A DNA stretch of 64,000 nt from Melampsora larici-populina 98AG31 (taxonomy: Eukaryota > Basidiomycota > Pucciniomycetes > Pucciniales > Melampsoraceae). Numbering within the stretch: the first letter of the stretch is position 1; every line of letters starts with the position of its first letter. Shown here one piece after another: positions 22,573 to 34,900 of the stretch. The DNA lies in the NCBI RefSeq assembly GCF_000204055.1, contig NW_006768840.1:56110-120109 (forward strand), read 5' to 3'. The position numbers and the translations under genes were made by a program. The notes beneath the pieces are model-generated. The model ran no database searches, had not been told where the DNA came from, and worked only from the letters and a program-made list of their open reading frames with translations.

Positions 22573-25485
22573 ATGACAGAAATCGTCAGCGGCAAAAAGA
22601 GCCGATTGGTGGATCAAGAGCTGGGCACAGATCTAGATTTATCGTATATCACCGATAGGATCATCATGCAAGTCATCCGAACATCCAATATCTCCCTTGG
22701 TTTGATGGTTAGGTGACCGTTTTTGACAAGTTTTGCAACCTTGCAGAATGGGCTATCCTGCTAGCGGACTTGAGAGTCTGTACAGAAATCGCAGGTGAGG
22801 TACATTTGATTTGGGACTCGATGAGTGGATTTCCCCACAAGCAATGTCTGAAGTCAAGTTTTATGGTCACCATTTTAGGAAAGACGTACGAAGATGGCTG
22901 GAAGCACGTCACGACAAACATTATCGGATCTATAACTTTTGTCCCCGGAAGGAAAATGAGTATGAGGCCTCGGTAAATCGTTATCTTGATAGTTATCTGT
23001 CGTGAATACGCTGATTTCAATAATCCGCAGAATGCTTCAAGTCATGCTGACGTAATTTTTTCTTCAGTATTTCCACAACCAAGTTCGACGGTTCCCTTTT
23101 CCCGATCACCATGCCCCACCACTCTCGATGATCCCTTTGTTTGTGGGTCCTCGTACATGTCTTGTCGTACCTCATTTGACTGGAACTTATGTTTGTTCTC
23201 TCGATTAAACAAACCTCAGGTCCACAACATAAGCCACTTCCTCGACTCCGCGGCGGACAACATAGCAGTCATTCATTGCAAAGGTATACTTCCTAGGTTT
23301 TCATCACGTGAAGGATGAGGTTAAATCTGACGCAATTAATTCAAATAGCTGGAAAGGGAAGGTCAGGTACGATGACTGTATGTTACCTGATGACATTGGC
23401 TTCTCTGCCCCAGCCGCCACGCTTCAAAGATCTTTACATCAAATCTATACAGCAACTGGATGAAGCAACTACAGATAAGACTCAATCCTCTCATGTATGT
23501 CATCTACACTATCATTTCGGTCTTGATTTAAGACTGAATTACAATACTGCACCTTTGACAGTCTCACATGGCCGAAATTGTCGACAGAGATCTTCAAGCT
23601 AGTCAGGAAGATTATAAAGTATCTGGTACCGTAAAGCCGACTTTGAGTTCAGGAACGCGAACACAACCAGTAAGGGTAGAACCCGCTCCCCATAGGCTGG
23701 TAGCATATGTTCTCCATCTGAAAGATTCATGCAGATTACGCTAAAATGAGCCTTGTGGCATCCGTACACAGTGAGCGAACACGATTGAAGGAAGCAACCT
23801 CCCCAGCCGATACATCAATACAAGTAGAGGGCGCGCCACTCCGTGATGAGTCCGTCGCCGAAATAGTAGATGATTTGCGAACGCCGCGCCGAGTGGAAAC
23901 ATCTGATCTCCCATCCGTCAGAATACAAGATCAAACTTCGGATCTTATATTGATGACTCGAATGGCCGAGAAGATTCTATCTCTTTTCCAATTCCACACA
24001 AGCAGAAGGATGGCCGATCCAAACTCAGTACCTTATGGTATAAGTATTCCGTCTCAACGGCGTTCTATCCGATATTGGGGGGACGTTCTCTTGGGCAAGG
24101 ATCCTCGCCCTGCCCCAGGACCACAACATAATACCATAGCGGGTCCACAAAAGATTGAGATACGATGGATCAAGGTCTTTGTCCCTGAAACAGTAAGATA
24201 CGCAAAAGTATTTACAAGTAAGGGCAAGGTTGCTGTACAAGTGGGTAGATTCTCTCTAACATTGAAAGCACTCTCTCTGTCAACTGTTGTTAATCTTGAT
24301 CATCCGTCATTATATTTGTAAGTTAGCGAGATATAAAGACTCGTATGCACACGACCTTCGAAATCAGGAATCTCGGCTTCGAGGATCGGGATGTTATCCC
24401 ATAGTACATCCCCCTGTATCGCGCGATGACAAGGGAAATGAGCCTCCCAACCACAGAAACTACGCTTTTCCTGCCAGTCACCCGAGCCACGCACCCGACG
24501 TGTCAACTGCTCGCCCCCTTTTTGAAGGAAAGAATGACGATCAGGATTGGGAAGATCAGGATGAGATGATAAAAGCATTTGCTTCGTTCGGCCAAGAGAA
24601 GCGTCCCCTGCGAAAGCCGAAATCCTTGACAGCTGAAAACCCGTCAAGCGTACCTGAGACAATCGATTCAGAGAGACGCTCAGTAGAGGTAAGCCATCAA
24701 TCTATTTAGGGGATTTATCTTGGTCATTATAATTTTCAACTTGATTGAATGATTCCCCATTTTCCAGCTAACCCGAGTCCCAGGTAGTCGAGCGTCAATC
24801 TCAACCACATACACCACGGAAACCTCTACATCCGGCTCCATGATTCACATTGATGATAGCCAGCTGGAGGAAACTCTTTCAAACAGCTTTTCTGATCATG
24901 ATAACGAAAACCAAGAGCCAATCGCATCTCAATCTCGTTACCTTACGCCCGTTCGACTCTATGATGTTCCAGCCTGGCCCACAGCTGAGGAGACACCTGT
25001 GTTCAAGAAGATTAAAGGCGGAAAGAACATCGATGCTTCTGGTGGAATCAAAATCGACGCTGATCGGGAGATTCTATTGAGAATAGTACTTGGATCGACT
25101 GGAAAGAACCACGCATCCCTGCTACCAGATGCCACGCTCCTAGGATATCTATGTAAGACTCTTTATCTCGATTCCTCGACTACAAACTTTTGCTAACTTT
25201 ATCTTTCTTCTCTCTTCCCATGCTCTCACTCATAAAACTCTCATGAACGTCGGGTCACTGATCTATCTTCATTCTGAATTCGCAGGGTTCATACCCGCAT
25301 TTCATGAACCAGGCCTTGGAACCTTTTCATCCACCTCAAGGTTTGCAAAAGCAGAAGAGAACGATGAGCAAAGAGAAGTTGATTCATCATCAGATTTGAT
25401 CATCACTTCTTTCCCCAAAGAAGAGATAGATTTCCTCAATGCTAACATAAGTAATATAGAAGTAGCTTGGAGGAGGGTACCATAA
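22573..25485 (+). CDS. PTEN-type lipid phosphatase
   Basis: Homologue of PTEN/Tep1, the phosphatase that reverses PI3-kinase by dephosphorylating phosphatidylinositol-3,4,5-trisphosphate at the membrane. Exons 22573-22667, 22747-22794, 22879-22972, 23068-23142, 23220-23283, 23349-23494, 23562-23625, 23735-24192, 24323-24688, 24768-25152, 25286-25485 (664 aa). The N-terminus carries 'VSGKKSRLVDQELGTDLDL' and 'YITDRIIIMGYPASGLE', then 'HYRIYNFCPRKENEYEAS'. The P-loop 'HCKAGKGRSG' is split by an intron and has Ser where PTEN has Thr. The Cys, both Lys and the Arg of the active site are present. Downstream lies a long Ser-rich insertion, with C2-like segments near 'RWIKVFVPET' and at the C-terminus 'LGYLWFIPAFHEPGL'. 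It is longer than human PTEN (403 aa) because of this insertion. Intron 1 needs a GC donor (AT|GCAAGT) to keep frame. The start could be further upstream if an untracked first exon exists. Confidence 0.88.
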
Positions 25486-25798
25486 GATCTATTGTTTGAG
25501 TATGTAGCAAGGTGTATTGTTTGAGTATGTATGTAGCTTCTTGATCTCATATAGAAATGTAGCAATGCGCACAGTGACGTTGATATGGTAGGTTGATATG
25601 GACTGTATGTAAGAATCATGCATAATACAATGAGTTGTATAATGAAACTAAGGTTTTATTCAATTTGGGTGTTCATAAAGAGGACTATGATGTATGACAT
25701 TTTTGAGACCCACCCATGATGGTTTGAAGGTGGAAGGTAAGTGGTACACAAGCCTCTGCCTGGAACAAGACATGTTAACTCTTGGCCATTGCTATTTG

Positions 25799-25851
25799 CT
25801 GCCTGCAGAAAACCCATGGAGGTGCTGTCCCCATGGGTTTTCTGCAGGCAG
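25799..25851. repeat. perfect 21-bp hairpin inside the left foldback arm
   Basis: CTGCCTGCAGAAAACCCATGG and its exact complement are separated by an 11-nt loop. The right end of the element carries only a diverged version of this hairpin. Confidence 0.85.
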
Positions 25852-26054
25852 GTTTCCCACAAAAAAAGCACCTGCATTGTGGGTACTGGCTCTGAAATCC
25901 GCAATGTAGGCGCTGTTTTTGATGCAAAAAGTGCCTTGTACATGATTATTTGAAATGTAGGTGCTTTTTTGTAGCACCTACATCCACCTTTGGTCATGCT
26001 GGAGCACCTGCAACGTCTCACTGGTCTCTGACAGCCATTTATGACATCTGTTCA

Positions 26055-26650
26055 GAGCATTTTTGGAGTTTTAATGAGGACTTTGGAGGTCAGAAAAGTC
26101 AATTTGAGATGTAATTAGGTTATTGGAGGACAAAAAACCAAGTTTGAGTTGTGATGAGAATATCAGAAGACAAATAAAACTTTTGGAGTTGCAATAAAGG
26201 TATTGGAGGACAGAAAAGCCTTTTGATGTTGCAATTAGGACATTGGGGGATGGGAAAACCAATTTGAGTTGCAATAAGGTTATTGGAGAACAGAAAACCC
26301 TTTTTGAGTTGCAATTAGGATATTGGTTTGAAATATCTTTTAGGTCCACCAATACCTACATTGCAACTCAAAATGGTTTTGATGTCCACCAATATCTTAC
26401 TCACAATATCTTTTCCACCCACCAATATGTACATCACAACTCAAATGAGTTTGTCCATCCTCCAATATCCTAATTGCAACTTGAATTGGGTTTTCTGCTC
26501 TCTGATATCCTTATTGCAACTCCAAAAGGTTTTTCTGTCCTCCAAAAATTTGATTGCAACTCAAAATGGCTTTTTTGTCTTCTGATATCCTCTTTTCAAC
26601 TCAAACAGGTTTTTTCATCCACTAATATCCTCATTGCAACTCCAAAAATT
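26055..26650. repeat. two opposed tandem arrays of a unit of about 45 bp (foldback core)
   Basis: About seven units of the type GGAGGACAGAAAA / TTTGAGTTGCAAT / TAGG run rightward to about 26335. From there about seven units run in inverted orientation (ATTGCAACTCAAA, CTGTCCTCC) to 26650. Units differ from each other by several substitutions. Confidence 0.8.
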
Positions 26651-26906
26651 CTCTGAAAAGGTATTATGGATGATTGTAAGAGACCAGTCAGGAGTCTGAG
26701 GTGCTCTATCACAAGCAAAATTGGATGTAGGCGCTTTTTTGTAGCACCTACATATGCAAAACTCAATGTAGGCACCAGACAATAGCACCTACATTCTTTT
26801 TCTCAAATGTGTAGGCACTTTTCATGGATAACACCCATGTGGGTGCTCTTTTGACAGCACCTACATGGCTTTTCTACGGGCGGCAAATAGCAATGGCCTA
26901 ACTCTT

Positions 26907-27815
26907 TGTAGATTCTTGAATAAAAAACCACTAGCACATTTACAGAAACCTTGCTAGTTCCTCAACTCTTAGCTCCCAAGGGTCAAACCTATGAAAGCTA
27001 CTCTATGAGAGCACCTTCACACATTATGATTGATCACACATGTTATAAAACAAGCTCCAAACCCATGTATAATCCTTCACTGTTGAATATGGATCTGCCT
27101 AGTTGAAGATTGGATCATTCACACAGACAGACAGGTAAATTGGCAGCTCAACAAGGGGAAGTAGATTATGTTTTGATTAGGGTACAATTCATGTGGACAG
27201 GTTTAGTTGCTAAGAAGTGTGCTACACACCTATGAATTTGATCTTGAGGACCAATGAAAACTTGATAGGATACAAAGTATAGGATCTCATCACTTTAGAT
27301 CTACTTACTAGCCAAATGTCCAGAGGCAGGTGAACCAGTGTAACAAGGCCCACAATAACAGCTGTCTTTCTGTGTATGAGTATGAGAACCACCTATGTGA
27401 ACGAGGTATTTCCTGGGTCAAAACAATACGTATTATCAGGCCAAGAAGCCCTCGAGGGTTGAGAGATTCCTCAGTCAAGACATTGGTCTTCGGTGCCAGC
27501 TGCCACATAGCTTAGGGATGTGCCATTACTGCTACATGGTCATTTGGTCATGTTTGGGAGTCAGAAAAAATAGTCAAGAATAACATGGTAGTAATGAGCG
27601 TCACTGCTGTATTGGTGATGTGATAGATTATATGATGATAGATGCATTCATGGGTTATCCCTGATCTAATTAATATAAAGGCTATTGACAAGTCCGTCAG
27701 TGTCATAAAAGATAGTTGACGTAACATGAACAAATTTTAAAAGAATTATGACCTGGAATGGACGAAGAGAAAAGACGAATTCGATGATTACCAAAAAGAA
27801 AATGACCTTGGGATT
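26907..27815. other. intergenic, no gene seen
   Basis: Spacer between the foldback element and the 3' end of the orphan membrane protein gene. Frames are short and motif-free. Confidence 0.55.
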
Positions 27816-29962
27816 TCATTTGAGTTCGCTTATAGTGAGTGTTATAATCGTACTCTTGATTTGATGCTGCTTTTTCAACTCGATACTAGAAGATATATTT
27901 TGAATAGTACTTTGGAAGCAAAAAGATCAGAAATCAAAAAAAAAGATCAATCAGTACAAATTCCAATCAACCTGATTCAAAAGCTTGGTTTCCTCTAGGG
28001 TCTCACACAAAACACGCCAACAAAACTGGAATAGACAATCCCTAAAGAAATCAATGAAAAAATCAAATGAGATTTATGATTCATTGAAAAATATATATCA
28101 TGAACCGAAACAAAATCAATAAATCACAGTTTGAAAAATAAGCCACCAAGCAGTATTTTGAAGGAAACCACCGCCTCGAAAGCTCAACTAATGATTTGTA
28201 TAGAATTTAACAAATCAGTACGCTTGATCATCTCTGATTAACTTTTGTCACTCACCAACAAAGCATTCAGAGCCACATAACTTAGAGCTGATATACATGT
28301 TACAAAGCCTCTCTCTGCTGTTGATTTGTTCTGTGACCTGACTTTTTCGCTCATTTCATTATATTGCCTTAAATGTCGAAAGACCAAAAAGAGAATAATC
28401 GGATATGTCTAGAAACCAACATTTTGTTTTGAGTTTCAAGAAAATAGTAGGTCAATCATAGATCAGTCAATCGCCTCACCAAAGAGATTATCACTGCATC
28501 CACGAGGTAAACGATAAGTGCAGCTCGAAGGCAGTATTCGATTCGCAACTGAAAAGGTAAGATTTTTTGATTGAAGAGAAAATGTTAGCAGGGCATATCG
28601 GCAGGATGATAATGTGGAAAGTGAGAAATTCGACCAACAACATGAGGAATCAGATCCTTCGCGGGGATCAAGATTTTGAACAGATTCAACTTATTATATG
28701 TCGTAGGAGAGTACGTTGATCCTGCCTCCGATAGGTTTTGTAGGATCGGCGAAAGATGTTTTGTAATGTAAACAAATTCAGAATCAATACTGAAGCTTGC
28801 CCAGTACATCGGAACTAGAGATCAAATAGAGATTTATTTCAGTTGACAAGAGTTTCTTCATCCGCATCTCTTCCCTTTAGGAGAGATTTCCAAGACTGAC
28901 TGAATGGACCAAACATCACTGCCAAGAAAGCCAGGTTCATTGACCAGATTATGACAGGTGAGATGAGTTTTTCCTTTCCTGGTCGTTGAGATTTGAGAGG
29001 ATCAAACTTCACCGCGGCGTAATGACAAATGCAGAGCCACAGAAAAGCTGAACAGAATTTTGACAATGCCATCAGCATTGAGCTCGAATGTCATAGAACA
29101 CTATATTGCTCACCCCTTGCAAATTGTAATCGTATAACAAGACATGTAAGATTAACGTTTGGTGAGTTCATGAAAAAACGTACAAACTTACCAGGCGCAT
29201 ACACCTACTAAAACAGACCTCGTAGCAAATATAAAGATAACGACCCTTCGGGATATCCAGCCGAGCAACGACATTTCTGTACAGATGATATCAATGAGCA
29301 TGGCTGATATTGTTCCGTAAAACAATCCAAAAGATCAGTCGGACGTAAAAAGATGGTTAAATTTTAAAAGGTCCAAGACGACTTACCCATACTGCAAAAA
29401 CTATAGGCCACACAACCATGATTTGCCCCATCGAATTTGATCAACCCGACTTTTGCGGGAGAATTTGAGATGTTCATCGAATCAATTTTAGTATTACGCT
29501 TTTATCATTCCAAGCCTAAAGGTAGGAAGATGTTGAACCGTCAAGTTTTTGTGAAACTCACGTGTATTCAGCTTAAAAAGATAGAATGTTTTGGTCTTGA
29601 CACGATTAACGATAAGTTTGCAGGATTGAATTAAAAGACTTGATGATAAGATTACGAGAAGAGAAAAGTATAAGAGTATGAGTACTTTTTTGCGTGAAGA
29701 TCCATATTTTTAAAGACTACCGAAAATGGATCCTGACATGAGAAACAAAATCCCAATGATTCCGTTGATACACCTTGCCCACACAGGAGTCCGAAACACC
29801 TGTAAGGACAGTGAATGAGTTTGAATACTAGTCGAGATAAGAAAATTTGAGCTATACCTGAAGTTGGTCATGAAGATATTTGGCTGCTTTCAGGTAAGGG
29901 TTTGCGTCCGATGGTAGATTGGTCAAATAGTCAATCATGCGTAATTCTGCGGATGATACCAT
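27816..29962 (-). CDS. orphan polytopic membrane protein with about seven transmembrane segments
   Basis: Eleven exons: 29962-29858, 29799-29738, 29638-29562, 29449-29387, 29303-29192, 29082-28910, 28814-28642, 28548-28480, 28408-28256, 28041-28007, 27909-27816 (1116 nt, 371 aa). I do not recognise the family. The soluble N-terminus is about 40 residues. Hydrophobic segments follow: 'GIIGILFLILLIQSCKLIV', 'CVAYSFCSMAMLIDIICTE', 'VIFIFATRSVLVGVCAC', 'FCSAFLWLCICHYAAV', 'LISPVIIWSMNLAFLAVMF', 'LRAALIVYLVDAVIISLTY', 'YVALNALLGLSIPVLLACF'. The tail is Lys-rich and polar. This is a GPCR-like topology without any receptor signature. Exons were chosen by splice signals plus preserved frame. The exon 2/3 and 6/7 junctions are the least sure. 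That ten introns can be removed to leave an open frame of mostly hydrophobic segments argues for a real gene. Confidence 0.65.
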
Positions 29963-31954
29963 GTTTTAAGCTTCTAGTAAGAAGAGGTATTAGAAAACGA
30001 TTGAAAAAATAGATGCTAAGTAATTAAAGGATCTTAAAATGCTTTCCTTGGATTGATTGTTCAGGTCGATGTAGTGTCTGACTTTGAATATCAGATACGC
30101 CTACTACGTGTTTGCTCGCTATTGAGGAGAGTTGACGTTTTCCATCCGGTTCAGAGGAACTTGTGTGGACTGGTAATGGAACATTAGTACCAGATGAGTA
30201 AGTGGTTTCTTTGATAGAATGACTTCAAAATCTTATCAAGACTCTGCTGTTTCCAAAGCTCCTGAAGAAGATATGTATTTCTAAGTTCAAGCCTTGAATT
30301 ATCTGATCAAAAAGGTCAAGGCAGTCACGAAGATCAAGACTTTGCGCTCCTTGACAAATTATAGACAAACTCCAGGCTTGGGGTTGAGGCTCAAGCGTTG
30401 AAGCATCGTAAGCAACGAGGGTATTGTGGTCTGCACCTGCAAGTCGAAGCGAACTCTTGTTTCCGAGTATATTGGCTCAGTTGATGAACAATTTCGCACT
30501 TTGAAAGAACGCAGAAACAACCTTGGGTGGCCGCACAATTCTCTTCATCTTGAACCGATTCTATAAGCCCTTTTCTGGTAGATTTTGATTCGAAACGCCC
30601 AAGAAGCTTGAAAAGAAGCAGAAACTACAAGTGATCATGAGGGACATCGAATATTTGAGTTCATCATGAATTTACCAAATAACAAATGCCACATCAAGAT
30701 CGTCGTGCCACTTTTGAACCAGTCAGATGAAAGACAGAACTGAAGTCCGGATAAGATGTTTACAAGTTTTAAAAGAAACAAACGAATTTATAACAAAGTA
30801 AAGAGACTACTTAAGAGCTTCCTGTGAAGTTCTGTTGACTATTCACTGGAATAATCTCTCATTACCTTTTGTCAAGTTTGACTTCTAAATGGTCAATCAT
30901 GCTTGGGTACCTCCAAAGACTTGTATCTCCTAGCTCTATCAGACGACTCCTCTTCGCAGAATAGGCTCTCTACTTCATAGAAATTCAATCGTCTGCACCT
31001 TTGATTCATTTCTTTCATCATCAGGCTACGGCTAGCTACCTGAAACGCATGGACTCGGATCGGTTATGATCACTATGAATGTTTAATTTGAATGTGTACA
31101 AGTTGGCTTTAGCGAGGACTGTTGTGACTGTGATGTGAGTTCTGTTTGGTCTCATGTGAATACTATTTTTGTAATTCGCAGCTTGTTCTAACTCGTTCCG
31201 GTTTGTCCTTTTTAAAACACCACAGGCATTTACAATTGTAATAACTTGAAGTATTTAAAACGAAGGAAAAAAAGGAAGAAAAAGAATAAAAAGAATAACG
31301 CGCGTCCTTTTTAAAACATCCATGATATGAAGATTGTATCTGGAGGATAATTCAGATTGTTTGTCTTTGTTTTGTTTGATATACTTCTGATTTCTTCTCA
31401 TCATTGATCACAAAGTTAAATTCGTATTGTTCGGATGGGTAAAATATCATTTCATATACAAATTGAAGAACAAGAAATCAAGAACGAGTTGACTGATTTT
31501 TGTAAGAAACACTTTTTCCCATTCACAAACAAAGAAGATATACTCACACTCTTCGTCTCATTAACTGGCAGTCCGTCAATCGGAAACCTATCTTCACAAA
31601 TAGAATCCGACAAAGCCGACATTACAAAGTTTTAACCTACAAATTCAAAATAATCTTCAAGGCAAATAGAATTAAGGAGAGAGTCAAGTCAGCTTAATCT
31701 CCGCTTTCTCCCTTGAACTTTTTATTTTCTGGATGACCTTTTCTTTGTCGATTTCTCAGTTGCATATTTTGTGTTGTGTATCTTTAGTCTCTTTTAACTG
31801 ACTGTATGCTCTCGTCAATTTCCCTCCGTTTGGATCGATCTAAAACACCACTTACCACTGTTTCCCAATCAATTTTCATGTCAAATCACCTCACTGCTCC
31901 GATCACGTCAACAGTTTTTTAGTCGATCGTTCCCAATCGGTCTCTATTCGCAGG
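29963..31954. other. 2-kb divergent intergenic region
   Basis: Upstream of both the orphan membrane gene (minus) and the long orphan gene (plus). A 66-codon ATG frame at 31435-31635 ('MGKISFHIQIEEQE...') is too short and featureless to call, though it could be a small gene. A purine-rich run lies near 31260-31300. Nothing else is seen. Confidence 0.5.
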
Positions 31955-34900
31955 ATGTCTGCCTCGTGTAACTATGATCGCGATAGGATGGAAGCACAGC
32001 TGTCACAGCTTCATCAACAATTTCCACCCTCGAATCAACGATCTCAGACTACCGACTGTCCTCGAGAGCTCTCCGATGTCAATTGTGATTTCCAGACGCA
32101 AGTCCAACATCAGGTCTTGACTCTGAGCTGGCCTTTCAACCTTTCTGAAGACGATTTACCTAGACAGCCTGGCTTGTCTGGCCCCTTTCCTCCGGGTGGG
32201 ACAGACTACAATGAGCCATTGTCAACTCACCAGCGTACGGCACAATTAATCGATCACCCTCCATTGGCCGACCAAACTCAATCTCATCCTCCGTTTGCTC
32301 ACCTTGCATATCCTTCAAGTCTACCGAGCCCACCGACAAGAATGACTGACGTTGACTTGATCCAATTTCACTCCACTGAATCTTTGGATTCCGCTCTTCC
32401 CAGTGTAACCAAGGTAATTTCTCAGATCTCACCTTCAATCCGTTTCCTATCATGGTGCTTTCGTCCTAGTACTGACAGTGTACTTTTTTCGCTTCGTAGA
32501 GTCCTGCTTCTCCTCATGCTCGCTTGATCAGTCACTGCGATTATACCGGGCCCTCGACCGACGTTGATACATCGCCCCACAACTCTTCGCCCCTCCCTCA
32601 GACTCTTTCCATCCCAGTTGGAATCAATAAGATTGGTCACGCATCACCCCTTTCAGTTAACCGCTCGAGTTTTCATCACCCTTTCGACGTCAGTACTGCT
32701 CGATTACCCTACCAAGAGTCCGAGGCGTCAAATACCCCAACCTCATATCCAATCGCTCATCATCAATCACAAGAGAACCTCATTCAATCCTCTTGCCATA
32801 CTGGAGACGAAACTTTCAATCCTCCCCAACAACCTTTACCTCCAGACTCAGCACTGCCACAGCCAGTTTGTGATCCAGTCTTATCAAAAAGTACCAGCAG
32901 CCGATCTTCACACCTTCGATCACCCAACGATTCATCTACCCCTCAAGAGATATTGACTCATCGACCTTCTTTAGATTCAGGCTGCGGTTTCGATCTTCAT
33001 TCAGCTTCTCCATCTCCATCACTTCCATTCTGTCCGATTTTGCTTTCAAAACTCCGAACCCGCGCTGATCTCACAAAAAAGAAAAAAGCTCCAGTTTCAA
33101 GTACTAGCCGACTTAGAGTCTTCAGGCAAGACTCCTTATGTTCCTCCACCAATAACTCTGAAATCGAACGCGGTTTCACATCGGAAGACGACGCCGATCG
33201 GATTGCTCCCTTCACATCTCAAACTATACAGAGTATGGCTGGTGCACCCCTACCGGTAGTCTATGGACTACTACAATACCCACATCCACAGCTTGAAAGC
33301 GCTCGATCCACTCCTTCGAATGGCGAGGTTCAATTATCCAAACAACATTCGCGATCTCAAACCCCACAGACTGAGCAAGGACCTCTAAAGTTATCAAATG
33401 ATAACTTATCTCGGCAAGCGGCTATAACCTCGAGTTCTGAACTACAGAAGAAACACTCCAAATTACGTGAAACTGAAAAATGGGCTCGTGAGACGGCCTG
33501 CTCATCCCAATCTCACTCTCCCGATATGGAGACTATGCGAAGGTCATGTAAAGGTTCGATGAAGGACCCAGCGCTAACGATATCTGGCAATACCTCCTTT
33601 GTCTCTCTCGTCGATCACGGTCACGACGAAGCCCAGCTCCTGGACAATGAAGTCTCAGCACCACCTGATGTAGTTCTTCATCCAGCCCCGCTTTCTCGTG
33701 TGGCGTCTAAGATTGAACCAGGGATCACTGAAATCACAAGTGAAGTGGCTAGTGTAAATGAGTGGATATCTGAGACTACACAAGCTGGTATTGCGAATGG
33801 CCGATTGGCTTGCAACTTGTCTCAACTGTCACCTTGTGATACCAACGATCAAAGGGCGATGCCGCCGCGAATATGCCCTGGAACAGTCATCGGGGATCAT
33901 ACCGGCGAAATGGTAACCGACGACAACCTGACACCCGAGGAGCCTCACAGCCAACATCCCTACCAACACGGTCTTGGTCCCCTGTCTTCACCCTTTGTTC
34001 TGAAACACGAACAACGCGACAAGGACATGACCGATACTTCATCATCGACTGATGATCCCCACGAGGATCTCGCTAACCAACAGCTTATCCGAGCTCGCAT
34101 GAGCTTACAACAAGCACTCGCGACCACCCCACAGGCTCGACTCCCAGAGCCCAGTCCTAGTCCCCCAACTCCAACCCAGGATACGATGCGAAACGAGACC
34201 AAGACACCCACAAATGACCACCCTAACACTTTTAGTGATCAAAGCTCCGAGGAATCTGGTCTTTCACCTATCAAAGAAGACCGTACCGCTGAGATGGCAG
34301 CGGAGCGCAGTTGGAGTTTGAAACAGTCCAATAGGAATTCTGGTGATCATCATATCACATATGGTATGATGAGTCCTTCGGATCAACGGCTTGGTCATCA
34401 GGGCCGTGATTCGGATATGCCTTGCGCTCATGAACTTGCTCAACTTGATCAAGCTGAGTCTCTCCTGGCCCAGATCGAATTGATGGGGCTGGTAGGTAGT
34501 AATAACACTTCGCATGATCCGAATCAAGATTCCAATCCCGCCACTTCACACTTTTCATCACCTCTAGAAGGTCTGGGCACCCGCATAGAATCTATTCCAG
34601 CTGATGAAACTGAAGAGTATGCGGATCTTTCAAATGAAATGAATGCCCCTGTCACTGCCTTTAGCGATTCATCCCGATCTGGCATCCAGGCTTCGTCTCG
34701 TTCAACTCCTGACTCATACCAACGTCGTTCACAACCTACACATCTAAATACTACACCGACACAAACTGAGGACCGCGCCAGTTCACCTCCTCATCCACGT
34801 TCGGTGTCTGTACCATTACCTAGCCAGGTGGCTAGTCTAGGAACTGTTGCGCGGCGCACAGCTGGAACGCAACGGACTACAATCAATCCACCTCCATCAT

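Larger units (their letters stand above)
25784..26898. mobile_element. 1.1-kb foldback transposable element with 8-bp target duplication
   Basis: Both ends read inward GGCCATTGCTATTTGC, and the match continues for more than 50 bp with few changes. The direct repeat TAACTCTT flanks the element (25776-25783 and 26899-26906). Nearly the whole interior is palindromic. Hairpin words of the type GTAGGTGC...GCACCTAC lie inside each end, and the middle is two opposed arrays of a unit of about 45 bp. There is no coding capacity. This is the structure of foldback elements; the 8-bp duplication suggests mobilisation by an hAT-type enzyme. Confidence 0.85.

Noticed and set aside
26055..26650. Regular spaced repeats as a CRISPR-like array
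   Set aside because: Units are diverged, contiguous and arranged as two opposed arrays within a foldback element of a eukaryote.
31435..31635. 66-codon ATG frame
   Set aside because: Possible small protein, but too short to judge without transcript or homologue; no signal peptide or motif.
34264..34561. Antisense frames within the long orphan gene
   Set aside because: Shadows of a codon-biased, low-complexity coding exon.
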